Positions 1-6,962 of a stretch of DNA of 24,515 bases are shown in pieces (position 1 is the stretch's first letter; every line of letters starts with the position of its first letter). The stretch lies in IMG/VR virus record IMGVR_UViG_3300028883_000135, positions 1-24,515 of that record. One strand, given 5' to 3'. This stretch comes from a virus. The position numbers were made by a program, and so were the translations under genes. The notes under the pieces were generated by a model. That model saw only the letters and a list, made by a program, of their open reading frames with translations. It was not told where the DNA came from and did no database searches.

Positions 1-84
1 GTTAGCGAAGGCGCGATAGTCGGCCACATTTTAATTTCAAAAACAGAACGGAAAACGGAAAACGGTGGCCTGAGTGTCTCATGA
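1..84 (+). CDS. Possible 3' end of an upstream gene (partial)
   Basis: Frame 1 is open from the window edge to a TGA at 82-84, giving 27 residues that end in NGGLSVS. The other two plus frames contain stops within the first 35 bases or have no open stretch. If real, this is the tail of the gene preceding the helicase and overlaps its GTG start by 11 bp, the same tight overlap style seen later in the window. Nothing in 27 residues identifies a family. The stretch also holds three ACGGAAA-like heptamers (48-68), so it may simply be noncoding repeat sequence. Low confidence. Confidence 0.3.
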   Translation, partial: VSEGAIVGHILISKTERKTENGGLSVS

Positions 85-1681
85 TGATTCAAAGATAATC
101 CCGCATCCCGCGGCGGCGGCCAGTGATCCGGAGGCGATCCGGCAGCAGGTGGAGGCCCGCAACCAGGCCGAGGCCGAGCAGTACGGCGGCGGTGATGGGG
201 ACGGTCCGGCGGTCGACTCCGATTTTATCCGGCAGTGCCTGAACATGAACGAGCTGGGCGACGGCCTGCTGTACAAGCGGCTGCACCGGGGCCAGTTCCT
301 GTTCAATAAATCGATGGACTGCTGGATGTCCTGGACCGGTCATCACTGGGAGGTCGATCGGTTAGACGGGGCCAAGGCCGCGGTGGAGGCCGTGGTGGAA
401 GCGTATTTGACCGAGGCCCGCGCCGTGTCGGTCGAGATCCGCAACCTGGGTGATGACGCCGGCCAGAAAGAGCATCAGCTCAAGTATCTGCGCAAGGAAT
501 TGAACAAGCGCGGCGGCATGCTTCGCAGTACCCGCCGGCGCAGCAATTGCCTGGCCATGTCCCACACCTGCGAGGCGCCCCTGGCCATCCGCGGGGATGA
601 GATCGACGAGCGGCCGTATCTTCTGGCCTGCGCCAACGGCGTGGTCGACCTGGTCACCGGCGAGCTGGTGGACGGCCGTCCTGAGGATTACCTGCTCAAG
701 GCCAGCCCGGTGGAGTGGCAGGGCATCGACGCCGCATGTCCCACCTGGGAGCGCGCCCTGGATGAGATCCTGTCCGGCAATCAAAAGCTGGTCCAGTTTG
801 TCCAGCGCATTTTCGGTTATGCCCTGATCGGCGAGGTGCGCCAGAGCCTGCTGGTGGTCCTGGCCGGCCAGGGGCGCAACGGCAAATCCATGATCGTCGA
901 GATCATGTCCGAAATCCTCGGCCCCCTGGCCGGCGCCATCCGCTCGGAAATGCTGCTCGATCAGTTCCGCACCGCCTCCAGCGCCGGGCCGACCCCGGAT
1001 ATCATGGCCCTGCGCGGCCTGCGCCTGGCGTTTGCATCGGAAACCGACGACGGCTGCCGGATCTCCCCGTCCCGGGTCAAGTGGCTGACCGGAAACGACA
1101 AGCTCACCGGCCGCAACCCTCATGACAAGTACGAGGTCCAGTTCAAGCCAACCCACACCCTGTTTCTGCTGACCAATCACAAGCCGCATGCCCCGGTCGA
1201 TGATTTTGCGTTCTGGGAGCGGGTGGTGCTGGTGCCCTTCGAGCTGTCCTTTGTGGATCGCACGCCGCGGGCCGACAACGAGCGCCGCGCGGATCCGGAT
1301 CTGCCGGTCAAGTTGCGCGCCGAGTTGCCCGGCATCCTGGCCTGGCTGGTCAAGGGGTGCCTGCACTATCAGCGCGAGGGCTTAAACCCGCCGCCGATCG
1401 TCAAGGATGCCACGGCAGAATATCAGCGCGACGAGGACCTGATCGCCGATTTCCTGGAGGACTGCTGCATCATCGGTCCGGATTACACGGCCGGGGCCAC
1501 GGCCCTGTATCAGAGTTTCGAGGCCTGGTGGCAGACCAATGTCAGTAAGAGGGCGCCCAAGCAGAAGCGCTTTGGCTCGCTCATGAAAAAGCGCTTTAAA
1601 AAGGAAAAACTGTCGGGGATCTACCGCTACCTGGGGGTGGGCATCGTCGACCAGGACCATCAGGACGATCCGATCGGGTAG
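74..1681 (+). CDS. Phage/plasmid primase-helicase, D5/P4 type (SF3 helicase)
   Basis: The 535-aa protein resembles the C-terminal half of P4-type replication proteins: a D5_N-like region followed by a superfamily 3 helicase. Walker A is GQGRNGKS at residues 265-272, the acidic Walker B-like segment is RLAFASETDD at 317-326, and motif C/sensor 1 is TLFLLTNHKP at 362-371. The C-terminal ~90 residues (EYQRDEDLIADFLEDCC onward) match the usual winged-helix-like tail of this family. SF3 proteins form hexameric rings that unwind the replication origin or fork. The archaeal-type primase domain often fused at the N terminus is absent, and the separate zinc-ribbon/Toprim primase at 1950 probably supplies priming. 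The chosen GTG start has only a weak Shine-Dalgarno; no in-frame ATG occurs until residue 58. A terminator-like hairpin straddles the stop codon. Confidence 0.88.
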   Translation: MSHDDSKIIPHPAAAASDPEAIRQQVEARNQAEAEQYGGGDGDGPAVDSDFIRQCLNMNELGDGLLYKRLHRGQFLFNKSMDCWMSWTGHHWEVDRLDGAKAAVEAVVEAYLTEARAVSVEIRNLGDDAGQKEHQLKYLRKELNKRGGMLRSTRRRSNCLAMSHTCEAPLAIRGDEIDERPYLLACANGVVDLVTGELVDGRPEDYLLKASPVEWQGIDAACPTWERALDEILSGNQKLVQFVQRIFGYALIGEVRQSLLVVLAGQGRNGKSMIVEIMSEILGPLAGAIRSEMLLDQFRTASSAGPTPDIMALRGLRLAFASETDDGCRISPSRVKWLTGNDKLTGRNPHDKYEVQFKPTHTLFLLTNHKPHAPVDDFAFWERVVLVPFELSFVDRTPRADNERRADPDLPVKLRAELPGILAWLVKGCLHYQREGLNPPPIVKDATAEYQRDEDLIADFLEDCCIIGPDYTAGATALYQSFEAWWQTNVSKRAPKQKRFGSLMKKRFKKEKLSGIYRYLGVGIVDQDHQDDPIG

Positions 1682-1706
1682 TTTTTCGATCGTCCTGATG
1701 GTTTTT
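1656..1706 (+). terminator. Intrinsic terminator overlapping the helicase stop codon
   Basis: A perfect 15-bp inverted repeat has arms ACCATCAGGACGATC (1656-1670) and GATCGTCCTGATGGT (1688-1702). They are separated by a 17-nt loop that contains the TAG stop (1679-1681), and the second arm runs into TTTTT (1702-1706). This is the standard stem plus U-tract form. The first arm lies inside the coding sequence, so a translating ribosome would disrupt it until termination. Confidence 0.7.
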
Positions 1707-1733
1707 GACCGGATAACGGTCTGTTTTTATTAA
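1705..1733 (+). promoter_or_regulatory. Possible sigma70 promoter with an operator-like dyad in its spacer
   Basis: TTGACC (1705-1710) and TATTAA (1728-1733) are 17 bp apart. The spacer begins with the dyad GACCG-GATAA-CGGTC (1707-1721), which overlaps the -35 box and could bind a dimeric regulator. It follows directly after the terminator and would restart transcription for the small ORF and the primase. This rests only on hexamer matches and spacing. Confidence 0.35.
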
Positions 1734-1767
1734 AATTCAAAACTGAGGACACCTGCAGGTGGACTAT

Positions 1768-1953
1768 ATGACCATTTTTCAAACAATATTAAAGGATAAA
1801 AACCTTACTTTGATTTTTATTTTTTATGACGGAAAAGGTCTTATGGTCCTGAAAGGTTTTAACGGTATGGAATTAAAGCGGAAAATGGCCCGGACGATGG
1901 AAAAAGCGCGCCGCCCGATGGTCCTGATGGTCCTGCGGGGGGCGGCCCGATGA
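1768..1953 (+). CDS. Small hypothetical protein before the primase (61 aa)
   Basis: ATG at 1768 is preceded by AGGTGG (1757-1762) with a 5-nt spacer; a GTG at 1759 is an alternative. The product begins MTIFQTILKDK and has a basic C-terminal half. Its TGA overlaps the primase ATG (ATGA at 1950-1953), suggesting translational coupling. The first half is AT-rich, unlike its neighbours, and the end contains a near-repeat coding MVLMVL that shares the GATGGTCCT unit with the terminator arm upstream. No family is recognised. It could be a leader ORF whose main job is to deliver ribosomes to the primase start, or it may not be a stable protein. Confidence 0.45.
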   Translation: MTIFQTILKDKNLTLIFIFYDGKGLMVLKGFNGMELKRKMARTMEKARRPMVLMVLRGAAR

Positions 1954-3344
1954 ACGTTTTGGATCTGCTCAAGAGCCGCGGCATCGAGCCGTGCCTGGCC
2001 ACCCGCGGCCGGGCCGGCGAGGAGTATTGGAGCCCGTGCCCTTCCTGCGGCGGGGATGACCGTTTCCATGTCTGGCCGGAGGAAAAGGGCAACGGCGCGT
2101 ACTGGTGCCGCCAGTGCGGCCGGTGGGGCGATGATGTCCAGTTCCGGGTGGATTTTATGGGCATGGACTACCCGGCGGCCTTTGCCGATGCCGGCCGCGA
2201 GCGTCCCCTCGACTATAAACGCCCGGCCCCGCGCCGGGAAAAGCCCGTTTTTCAGCCGCGGGCCGTGGCCGATCCGGATGCCGACTGGCAGCGCCAGGCC
2301 CGAAAACTGGTCCACGAGGCCCACCAGGCCCTGCTCGACAATCCGGCCCAGCTGCGCTGGCTGCGGGACAAGCGCGGCATCACCCAGGACACGGTCCAGC
2401 AGTTTCAACTGGGCACGGTGGCCGGCGAGAACAACCGCAACTGCCGGTTCCGCAGCCGCCAGGCCTGGGGCCTGCCGGAAATCAAGCGCGACAACGGCCG
2501 GCCCAAGGCCCTTTGGATCCCCCGCGGCCTGTTGATCCCGTACATCACCGGCGACACGGTCCAGCGCATCCGGATCCGGCGCCCGAAAGTCGACTGCCCG
2601 TCCAAAAAGGACGTGCGCTTTTACGTGCTGCCCGGATCGGCCATGATGCCCATGGCCATTGCATCCGATCAGCGGGCCGCGGCCGTGGTCGAATCCGAGC
2701 TGGACGCCATCCTGGTGGCCCAGGACGCCGGCGACCGGGTGGCCAGTATCGCGCTGGGGTCGTCATCGGCCCGGCCGGACCAGGCGGTCTGGCCGATCCT
2801 GAAAAAGGCCCTTTGCATCCTGGTGGCCCTGGATTTTGATCAGGCCGGGGCCAAGGCCTGGCGGTGGTGGCAGGATCAGTTTGCCCGAGCCCGGCGCTGG
2901 CCCGTGCCCCAGGGCAAGGATCCGGGCGAGGCCTGGGCCGGGGGGGTGGACCTCAAGGCCTGGATCTCCGCCGGCCTGCCGCCGGCCTGCCGTTTGGGAC
3001 CATCCGTTTTGACTGGTGATGACAAAGGGGCGGCGGCTAAAGATCCGGATGGGGATCCGGAAACGCCATCGGAAAAAACAGCCGCGGAAAACGGTCCAGA
3101 GACAGCGTGTCCGGACGTGGCCGAGACCGTGACCCGGCTCTACGGTCTGCTATGCGACGTGCCGCGCATCCGGATCCGGGCCACGGCCGATCAGGTCCAG
3201 CTGCTGCATGTCCCGTATCGGATAGACGATACTTTCCGGGGCGTCTCGCGCCTGGTCTATTCTGACGCGGCCTGCTGGGACTATCTGCAGGCCCATCCGG
3301 CGGACGTGATCGGCGCCGATAATTTTTATCAGAAAACTATTTAA
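1950..3344 (+). CDS. DNA primase with P4-type zinc ribbon and Toprim domain
   Basis: The 464-aa protein starts with a zinc ribbon whose ligands are C30, C33, C53 and C56 (CPSC...CRQC), with the GGxDRF motif (residues 34-39) typical of phage primases that read template DNA. A Toprim domain follows: VVESELD (246-252, acidic E248/E250) and DFD (295-297), the metal-binding residues that catalyse RNA primer synthesis. Residues beyond about 325 contain a low-complexity charged stretch and an unassigned ~80-aa tail starting near VTRLYGLL. With the SF3 helicase just upstream it forms a split primase-helicase pair. The start overlaps the preceding small ORF by 4 nt, and its own Shine-Dalgarno is poor (G-rich GGGGGGCGG), consistent with coupling. 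Confidence 0.85.
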   Translation: MNVLDLLKSRGIEPCLATRGRAGEEYWSPCPSCGGDDRFHVWPEEKGNGAYWCRQCGRWGDDVQFRVDFMGMDYPAAFADAGRERPLDYKRPAPRREKPVFQPRAVADPDADWQRQARKLVHEAHQALLDNPAQLRWLRDKRGITQDTVQQFQLGTVAGENNRNCRFRSRQAWGLPEIKRDNGRPKALWIPRGLLIPYITGDTVQRIRIRRPKVDCPSKKDVRFYVLPGSAMMPMAIASDQRAAAVVESELDAILVAQDAGDRVASIALGSSSARPDQAVWPILKKALCILVALDFDQAGAKAWRWWQDQFARARRWPVPQGKDPGEAWAGGVDLKAWISAGLPPACRLGPSVLTGDDKGAAAKDPDGDPETPSEKTAAENGPETACPDVAETVTRLYGLLCDVPRIRIRATADQVQLLHVPYRIDDTFRGVSRLVYSDAACWDYLQAHPADVIGADNFYQKTI

Positions 3345-3355
3345 GGAGGCTGTTT

Positions 3356-3895
3356 ATGACTTGTATCGTCGGTTTGGTTGATAGTGGGAAGGTTTACATG
3401 GGCGGAGACTCGGCCGGGGTTGCCGGGCTGGATATCTGCACCCGGAAGGATCCAAAGGTTTTTATCAACGGCTCGTTTCTGGTGGGCTACACGTCATCGT
3501 TTCGTATGGGGCAGCTGCTGCGGTTCAAACTGTCGCCGCCCAAGCATTATCCGGATGTCGATATTTATCAATTCATGGTGGTCGATTTTGTGGAGGCGGT
3601 CCGGGGGTGTCTGAAAGAAGGCGGTTACACCCGGGTGAACAATAACCAGGAAACCGGCGGTTCTTTTCTTGTGGGCTATAAAGGCAGGCTGTTCGATGTC
3701 GCGGCTGATTTTCAGGTCGGTGAGGTTGAAAAAGGGTATACCGCCTGCGGTTGTGGCCAGTCCTTTGCCCTGGGGTCGCTTTATCAGACCGAGGGCCAGA
3801 AGAATCCGAAAAAGCGTGTGCTGGCGGCGTTATCGGCGGCCCAGGAGTTTAGCGCCGGCGTGCGGGAGCCGTTTCACGTTTTGGAAATTGAATAA
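3356..3895 (+). CDS. Proteasome beta/HslV-like Ntn-hydrolase
   Basis: The 179-aa protein begins M-T-C-I-V-G. If the initiator Met is removed, numbering gives T1, D17 (in GGDSAG) and K33 (in RKDPKVF), exactly the catalytic Thr, Asp and Lys of proteasome beta subunits and HslV. A glycine-rich GCGQSFALGS segment near residue 134 matches the conserved GSGxxxAxG helix start of that fold. Length is close to HslV (~175 aa), and no propeptide is needed. Family members are threonine peptidases that work as barrels, usually fed by an ATPase; no HslU-like partner is in the window. It has an excellent ribosome-binding site (AAGGAGG, 3344-3350) just after the primase. Possible roles are phage or host protein turnover, anti-defence, or a non-peptidase amidohydrolase function. 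The family call is firm and the substrate is unknown. Confidence 0.8.
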   Translation: MTCIVGLVDSGKVYMGGDSAGVAGLDICTRKDPKVFINGSFLVGYTSSFRMGQLLRFKLSPPKHYPDVDIYQFMVVDFVEAVRGCLKEGGYTRVNNNQETGGSFLVGYKGRLFDVAADFQVGEVEKGYTACGCGQSFALGSLYQTEGQKNPKKRVLAALSAAQEFSAGVREPFHVLEIE

Positions 3896-3908
3896 AAGGG
3901 GACTTTTT

Positions 3909-4103
3909 ATGAAAATGGCATATATCGCCACGGACACCAAAACAAAAGAATGCTACGCAATCTGTTCGGCTGATCCGGATTTTATATCTGACGCGGCAGA
4001 AGAATTGCGGCAGTGGAAAAAAGACGGGGCGGTTATAGAGCTTTTACCGCGCGAGGAGGCGCTGTCCCGTTTTTTAAAAGATCTTCCGGGGCCAGAAAAA
4101 TGA
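3909..4103 (+). CDS. Small hypothetical protein (64 aa)
   Basis: ATG at 3909 follows AAAAGGGGAC, a reasonable Shine-Dalgarno, 13 bases after the Ntn-hydrolase stop. The product (MKMAYIATDTKTKECYAICS...) looks like a compact alpha/beta protein: a strand, an acidic helix (DAAEELRQWKKDG), and a second strand leading into VIELLPREEA. No family is recognised. Its stop overlaps the next start as ATGA at 4100-4103. An open frame extends far upstream inside the Ntn-hydrolase gene but has no matching ribosome-binding site. Confidence 0.65.
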   Translation: MKMAYIATDTKTKECYAICSADPDFISDAAEELRQWKKDGAVIELLPREEALSRFLKDLPGPEK

Positions 4104-4405
4104 AAAAAAGTCCAGACGTATTGCAGCAGATGGAGCGGCTGACCAAGGCGGAGCTGATCGAGTTGATCAAGGAACGGTCGCTTTATATCCACGTCAAACC
4201 CCGGGATGTCCTGTGGGCACGGTATCTGGTTAAAAACCGTCGGGCGGCGGCGTTATGGGACGAATGCTGCGACGATTCAAAAACCGCCCGGGGTGATCTT
4301 ACAAAGCATCAGGCGACCTGGAAAAAAGAGGATAAGGCTCTAAAATTATGGGCCGAAGCGGCTCGGCTGGCTGACCTTGCCCTGGGGATGAACCATGCCG
4401 GTTGA
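4100..4405 (+). CDS. Hypothetical protein (101 aa)
   Basis: The start ATG overlaps the previous TGA by 3 nt, and CCGGGG lies about 10 nt upstream. The protein is largely helical, with many charged residues: MERLTKAELIELIKERS near the start and QATWKKEDKALKLWAEAARLADLALGM near the end. The first segment is reminiscent of short helical phage proteins with a leucine-rich helix, but no family can be named. Its end overlaps the HNH gene by 11 bp, placing it in the same polycistronic run. Confidence 0.65.
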   Translation: MKKSPDVLQQMERLTKAELIELIKERSLYIHVKPRDVLWARYLVKNRRAAALWDECCDDSKTARGDLTKHQATWKKEDKALKLWAEAARLADLALGMNHAG

Positions 4406-4676
4406 CTGGACAAAATATCCGGCCGACTGGGATGCCATGGCCCGGGCCGTCAAAGAGGAGGCCTGCTGGCAGTGCGAGTGCTGCGGCAAGCAGTGCCGCC
4501 GGCCGGGCGAGCCCTTTGACACCCACCGCCGGACGTTGACCGTGGCCCATTGCAACCATGTCGAGATGGACTGCCGCCCGGAAAACCTGGCGGCCATGTG
4601 CGCGCCCTGTCACCTGCGCTATGACGCGGCCCACCATGCCGAGACCCGGGCGCGTCGGAAAAAGGGGGTCAATTGA
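4395..4676 (+). CDS. HNH endonuclease
   Basis: The 93-aa protein has the ordered features of a small phage HNH nuclease: zinc ligands C27 and C30, the first His in VAHCNH (H52), the Asn in RPENL (N64), and C69, C72 and H73 in CAPCH. HNH nucleases nick or cut DNA with one metal ion in a beta-beta-alpha fold. In phages they often sit near terminase genes and assist packaging, or act as free-standing nucleases. Here it is 6.7 kb from the terminase and embedded in the small-gene cassette, so a modification or recombination role is equally plausible. The start overlaps the previous gene by 11 bp, and the stop overlaps the next start (TTGA). Confidence 0.8.
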   Translation: MPVDWTKYPADWDAMARAVKEEACWQCECCGKQCRRPGEPFDTHRRTLTVAHCNHVEMDCRPENLAAMCAPCHLRYDAAHHAETRARRKKGVN

Positions 4677-5176
4677 CTACCAGCGCCTTTCTGGATCCCA
4701 AAACACAGGAATACGTGATTTTAAGCATATCATGGCTGAATGAATACACCTCACCGCCGGACGGTGCCCCGCGCATCCTGGCCGGGTTCTGCGTACCCTG
4801 GCCCCTGAGGGATCCGGACGATACCATCCAAGATATGTGGGCCTTGCTGCCGGACGTAGATCCTGGCTGTGGCTATGTCCTAACGTTTTATTCGGACACC
4901 ATCAAGCCCCGCAAACACTGGACGCCCGAGCGTATGGCGTCCAACCGGCTGCGACTGATGAAAGCGCGCATCCGGAAAAAAGATCCGCTGTTTGCCGATC
5001 AGTTTATTAAAAAACAGATCGCCAGCAAGCCGGACTATTATGACCCCGCGGCCATTACCAAGGAGATCGAGGAGAGAAAAGTCTGGCACAAACAGTGGGA
5101 AAAGGACGCACTTGAAAGCTGGGTCACTAATACTCAACCCCAAAAACCAAAGGAGGAAAACCATGCTGCTATATGA
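4673..5176 (+). CDS. Hypothetical protein with TTG start (167 aa)
   Basis: TTG at 4673 is preceded by AAAGGGGGTC and overlaps the HNH stop; the next in-frame ATG is 60 nt further on and lacks a comparable site, so TTG is preferred. The protein begins MTTSAFLDPKTQEYVILSIS. An N-terminal half rich in strands and prolines is followed by a basic, helical C-terminal half (RLMKARIRKKDP, EIEERKVWHKQWEKDALESW) that could bind nucleic acid or a partner. No family is recognised. The last 14 nt overlap the following gene, whose Shine-Dalgarno AAAGGAGG lies inside this coding region. Confidence 0.6.
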   Translation: MTTSAFLDPKTQEYVILSISWLNEYTSPPDGAPRILAGFCVPWPLRDPDDTIQDMWALLPDVDPGCGYVLTFYSDTIKPRKHWTPERMASNRLRLMKARIRKKDPLFADQFIKKQIASKPDYYDPAAITKEIEERKVWHKQWEKDALESWVTNTQPQKPKEENHAAI

Positions 5177-5459
5177 ACAGGAACTTGCCAGAAAAATGGT
5201 CGAGGAGATGACGGCCATGGGGCTATTTGACAACATTGGCCGGGGTGTCAACAGGATCTGCTGCACCTCGGTGGACGATGCCCGGCAGGCCATCGATACT
5301 TGCCAGAACAGGATTGTCCTGGACCTCAGTTTGGCATATGAGGCCCGCGGCCAAACTCGCAAAACCTTGCTATCCCGGATTAACTCACGCATTAAAAAAC
5401 TAAAAAAGGAGGTAAAACCAAATGGCAGCCATAACACCATGCGGGATTCTGGAAATTAA
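5163..5459 (+). CDS. Hypothetical protein (98 aa)
   Basis: ATG at 5163 has a strong AAAGGAGG site with 6-nt spacing, so the shorter start is chosen over a longer upstream reading. The protein (MLLYEQELARKMVEEMTAMG...) is predicted mostly helical, with a very basic C-terminal helix (LLSRINSRIKKLKKEVK) suited to nucleic-acid contact. Two adjacent cysteines occur in RICCTS. No family is recognised. It overlaps the next gene by 38 bp, and the basic tail is encoded by the A-rich stretch that also serves as the next gene's ribosome-binding region. Confidence 0.65.
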   Translation: MLLYEQELARKMVEEMTAMGLFDNIGRGVNRICCTSVDDARQAIDTCQNRIVLDLSLAYEARGQTRKTLLSRINSRIKKLKKEVKPNGSHNTMRDSGN

Positions 5460-5688
5460 CAATCTAAGCGTGTTGAAGTTTCGCAGCTTGGCGGAGGGCG
5501 GCGGGTCGAAGGCCTATGACGAGTGGGTCGAGGTCTGGGACTGCGAGACCCCGCTTTTCAACCTTACCACCCACGATCAGGACCGGATCACCGACGCCAT
5601 CCGCGTCTACAACCTGGGGCTGGAGTCCGGCCGGACAGAAGGCAAGGCGGATGCCCGCCGGGAAATCCGGCAGGCGCTGGGGCTATAA
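5422..5688 (+). CDS. Hypothetical protein (88 aa)
   Basis: ATG at 5422 follows AAAGGAGG (5405-5412) at 9-nt spacing. The protein has a short beta-rich start (MAAITPCGILEINNLSVLKF) and an acidic middle (YDEWVEVWDCETPLFNL), then a helical end (ADARREIRQALGL). No family is recognised. Its TAA shares one base with the ATG of the radical SAM gene (TAATG at 5686-5690), so the two are likely translated together. Confidence 0.65.
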   Translation: MAAITPCGILEINNLSVLKFRSLAEGGGSKAYDEWVEVWDCETPLFNLTTHDQDRITDAIRVYNLGLESGRTEGKADARREIRQALGL

Positions 5689-6506
5689 TGATCAGAGTTT
5701 TTCCCAGAAAAACAAAGTGGACGCCGGTGGATGATCTGGCATTCGTCGGGGATCCCGGACTGTTTCGGCCGGCAGAGCAGCCGGTGTTTATTTCCTGTAC
5801 ATTTACCTGGGATATCTACGAAGCAGAGCGGCTTTTTCATTCCTGGTCGCGGTTTTATTCCGATGTCCGTCTGGGCGGGCCGGCCTTTGGCGATCGTGGC
5901 GGAGATTTTACACCGGGCCGGTTTTTAAAGCCGGGAGTCACGATCACCTCGCGGGGCTGCCCCAAAAGCTGCCCCTGGTGCATGGTGCCGGCCAGAGAGG
6001 GCGGGATCCGCGAGGTGCCCATCCGTGACGGGTGGGACGTCCAGGACAACAACCTGCTGGCCTGCTCGTTTGATCATGTCCGGAAGGTCTTTGAAATGCT
6101 GGCCGGTCAGCGCCACCCGGTGTTTTTTCATGGCGGCCTTGATTCCGAGTTTTTAACCGAAAAGCATGTTGGGCTTCTGGATTCGATCCGGGTCGGTGAA
6201 ATGTGGTTTGCCTGCGACAGCATAGGGGCAGAGTATAACACAGAAAAGGCGGCCGAGTTTTTATCCCATTATCCGCGATATAAAAAACGGTGCTACGTGC
6301 TGGTGGGGTTTAACGGCGAGACCGTGGCCCAGGCTGAAAAGCGCCTGTTTAAGGTCTGGGACCTGGGTTTTTTGCCGTTTGCGATGCCGTATCGATCGGA
6401 CGCCGCAAAAAAAGAGTTTTACGGGGCAGACTGGTTAAGATTAATCAAAACATTTTCACGGCCGCCGGCCACAAAAGCAGCGATGAAAGCGCGGGCGGCG
6501 GCTTAA
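5688..6506 (+). CDS. Radical SAM protein of unknown substrate
   Basis: The 272-aa protein carries the radical SAM [4Fe-4S] signature CX3CX2C at C91, C95 and C98 (RGCPKSCPWCMVP). A partial TIM-barrel's worth of sequence follows: a GGLD segment after strand 3, FACDS, and VLVGFNGET. Such enzymes cleave S-adenosylmethionine to a 5'-deoxyadenosyl radical. About 80 residues precede the cluster, and there is no SPASM, TRAM or B12 domain, so it is not a typical MiaB, RlmN or QueE. Start at 5688 is coupled to the upstream gene. It lies directly before an NDT-like gene, a ParB-like gene and a methyltransferase fusion, so a nucleoside or DNA-base substrate is an attractive but unproven inference. The family is certain and the reaction is unknown. 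Confidence 0.8.
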   Translation: MIRVFPRKTKWTPVDDLAFVGDPGLFRPAEQPVFISCTFTWDIYEAERLFHSWSRFYSDVRLGGPAFGDRGGDFTPGRFLKPGVTITSRGCPKSCPWCMVPAREGGIREVPIRDGWDVQDNNLLACSFDHVRKVFEMLAGQRHPVFFHGGLDSEFLTEKHVGLLDSIRVGEMWFACDSIGAEYNTEKAAEFLSHYPRYKKRCYVLVGFNGETVAQAEKRLFKVWDLGFLPFAMPYRSDAAKKEFYGADWLRLIKTFSRPPATKAAMKARAAA

Positions 6507-6521
6507 AAAAGGAGGCAACCG

Positions 6522-6962
6522 ATGATCATCTACATCGCGTCATCCTGGAAAAATCAGCACGCCGTGGAGCTGCTCACCGACAAGCTGCGGGATCACGGCC
6601 ACGAGGTGCGCTCGTTTATCGAAAACAATCTGTATCTGGGCGCCGATGCCGAAAAGCCCGGCGGGTTCGAGGCCTGGGTCAGGACCGAGGCGGCGGCCAA
6701 GGCGTTCTGTTTTGACACCGGCGCGGCCACCCAGTCGGACCTGGTGGTCTATGTCGGTCCATCGGGCACCGATGCCTGGGCCGAGGTGGGGGCGGCCTGG
6801 GCCTCCCGGGTGCCGGTCTACGGCCTGTGGGCCAAGGGCGAGCCGGCCGGCCTGATGCGCAAGATGGTGATGTCCTGGTTTCTGTCGTTTCGGTCTCTGC
6901 TCGATGCCATCGATGCCGATGCGGCGCGCATGGCCGACACCCGCCTGGAGGTAATCCGGTGA
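6522..6962 (+). CDS. Nucleoside 2-deoxyribosyltransferase-like protein
   Basis: The 146-aa protein opens with MIIYIASSWKN, the strand-1 motif of the NDT superfamily (IYLASxxxx). The key segment is SDLVVYVGPSGTDAWAEVGAAW at residues 72-93, whose E88 aligns with the nucleophilic Glu of nucleoside 2-deoxyribosyltransferases. These enzymes break or swap the glycosidic bond of deoxynucleotides; relatives include DUF4406-type phage proteins and nucleotide-binding domains. It has a near-ideal ribosome-binding site (AAAGGAGG, 6510-6517). The GTG of the ParB-like gene overlaps its stop (GTGA). Beside a radical SAM enzyme and a methyltransferase-like gene it may supply or salvage a modified nucleotide. 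A purely structural Rossmann-like role is the alternative. Confidence 0.7.
   Translation: MIIYIASSWKNQHAVELLTDKLRDHGHEVRSFIENNLYLGADAEKPGGFEAWVRTEAAAKAFCFDTGAATQSDLVVYVGPSGTDAWAEVGAAWASRVPVYGLWAKGEPAGLMRKMVMSWFLSFRSLLDAIDADAARMADTRLEVIR

Noticed and set aside
362-1366. Long antisense ORF opposite the helicase gene
   Set aside because: High GC keeps the complementary frame open; the protein is a low-complexity Gly/Ala/Gln/His string with no motif, while the plus strand encodes a clear SF3 helicase.
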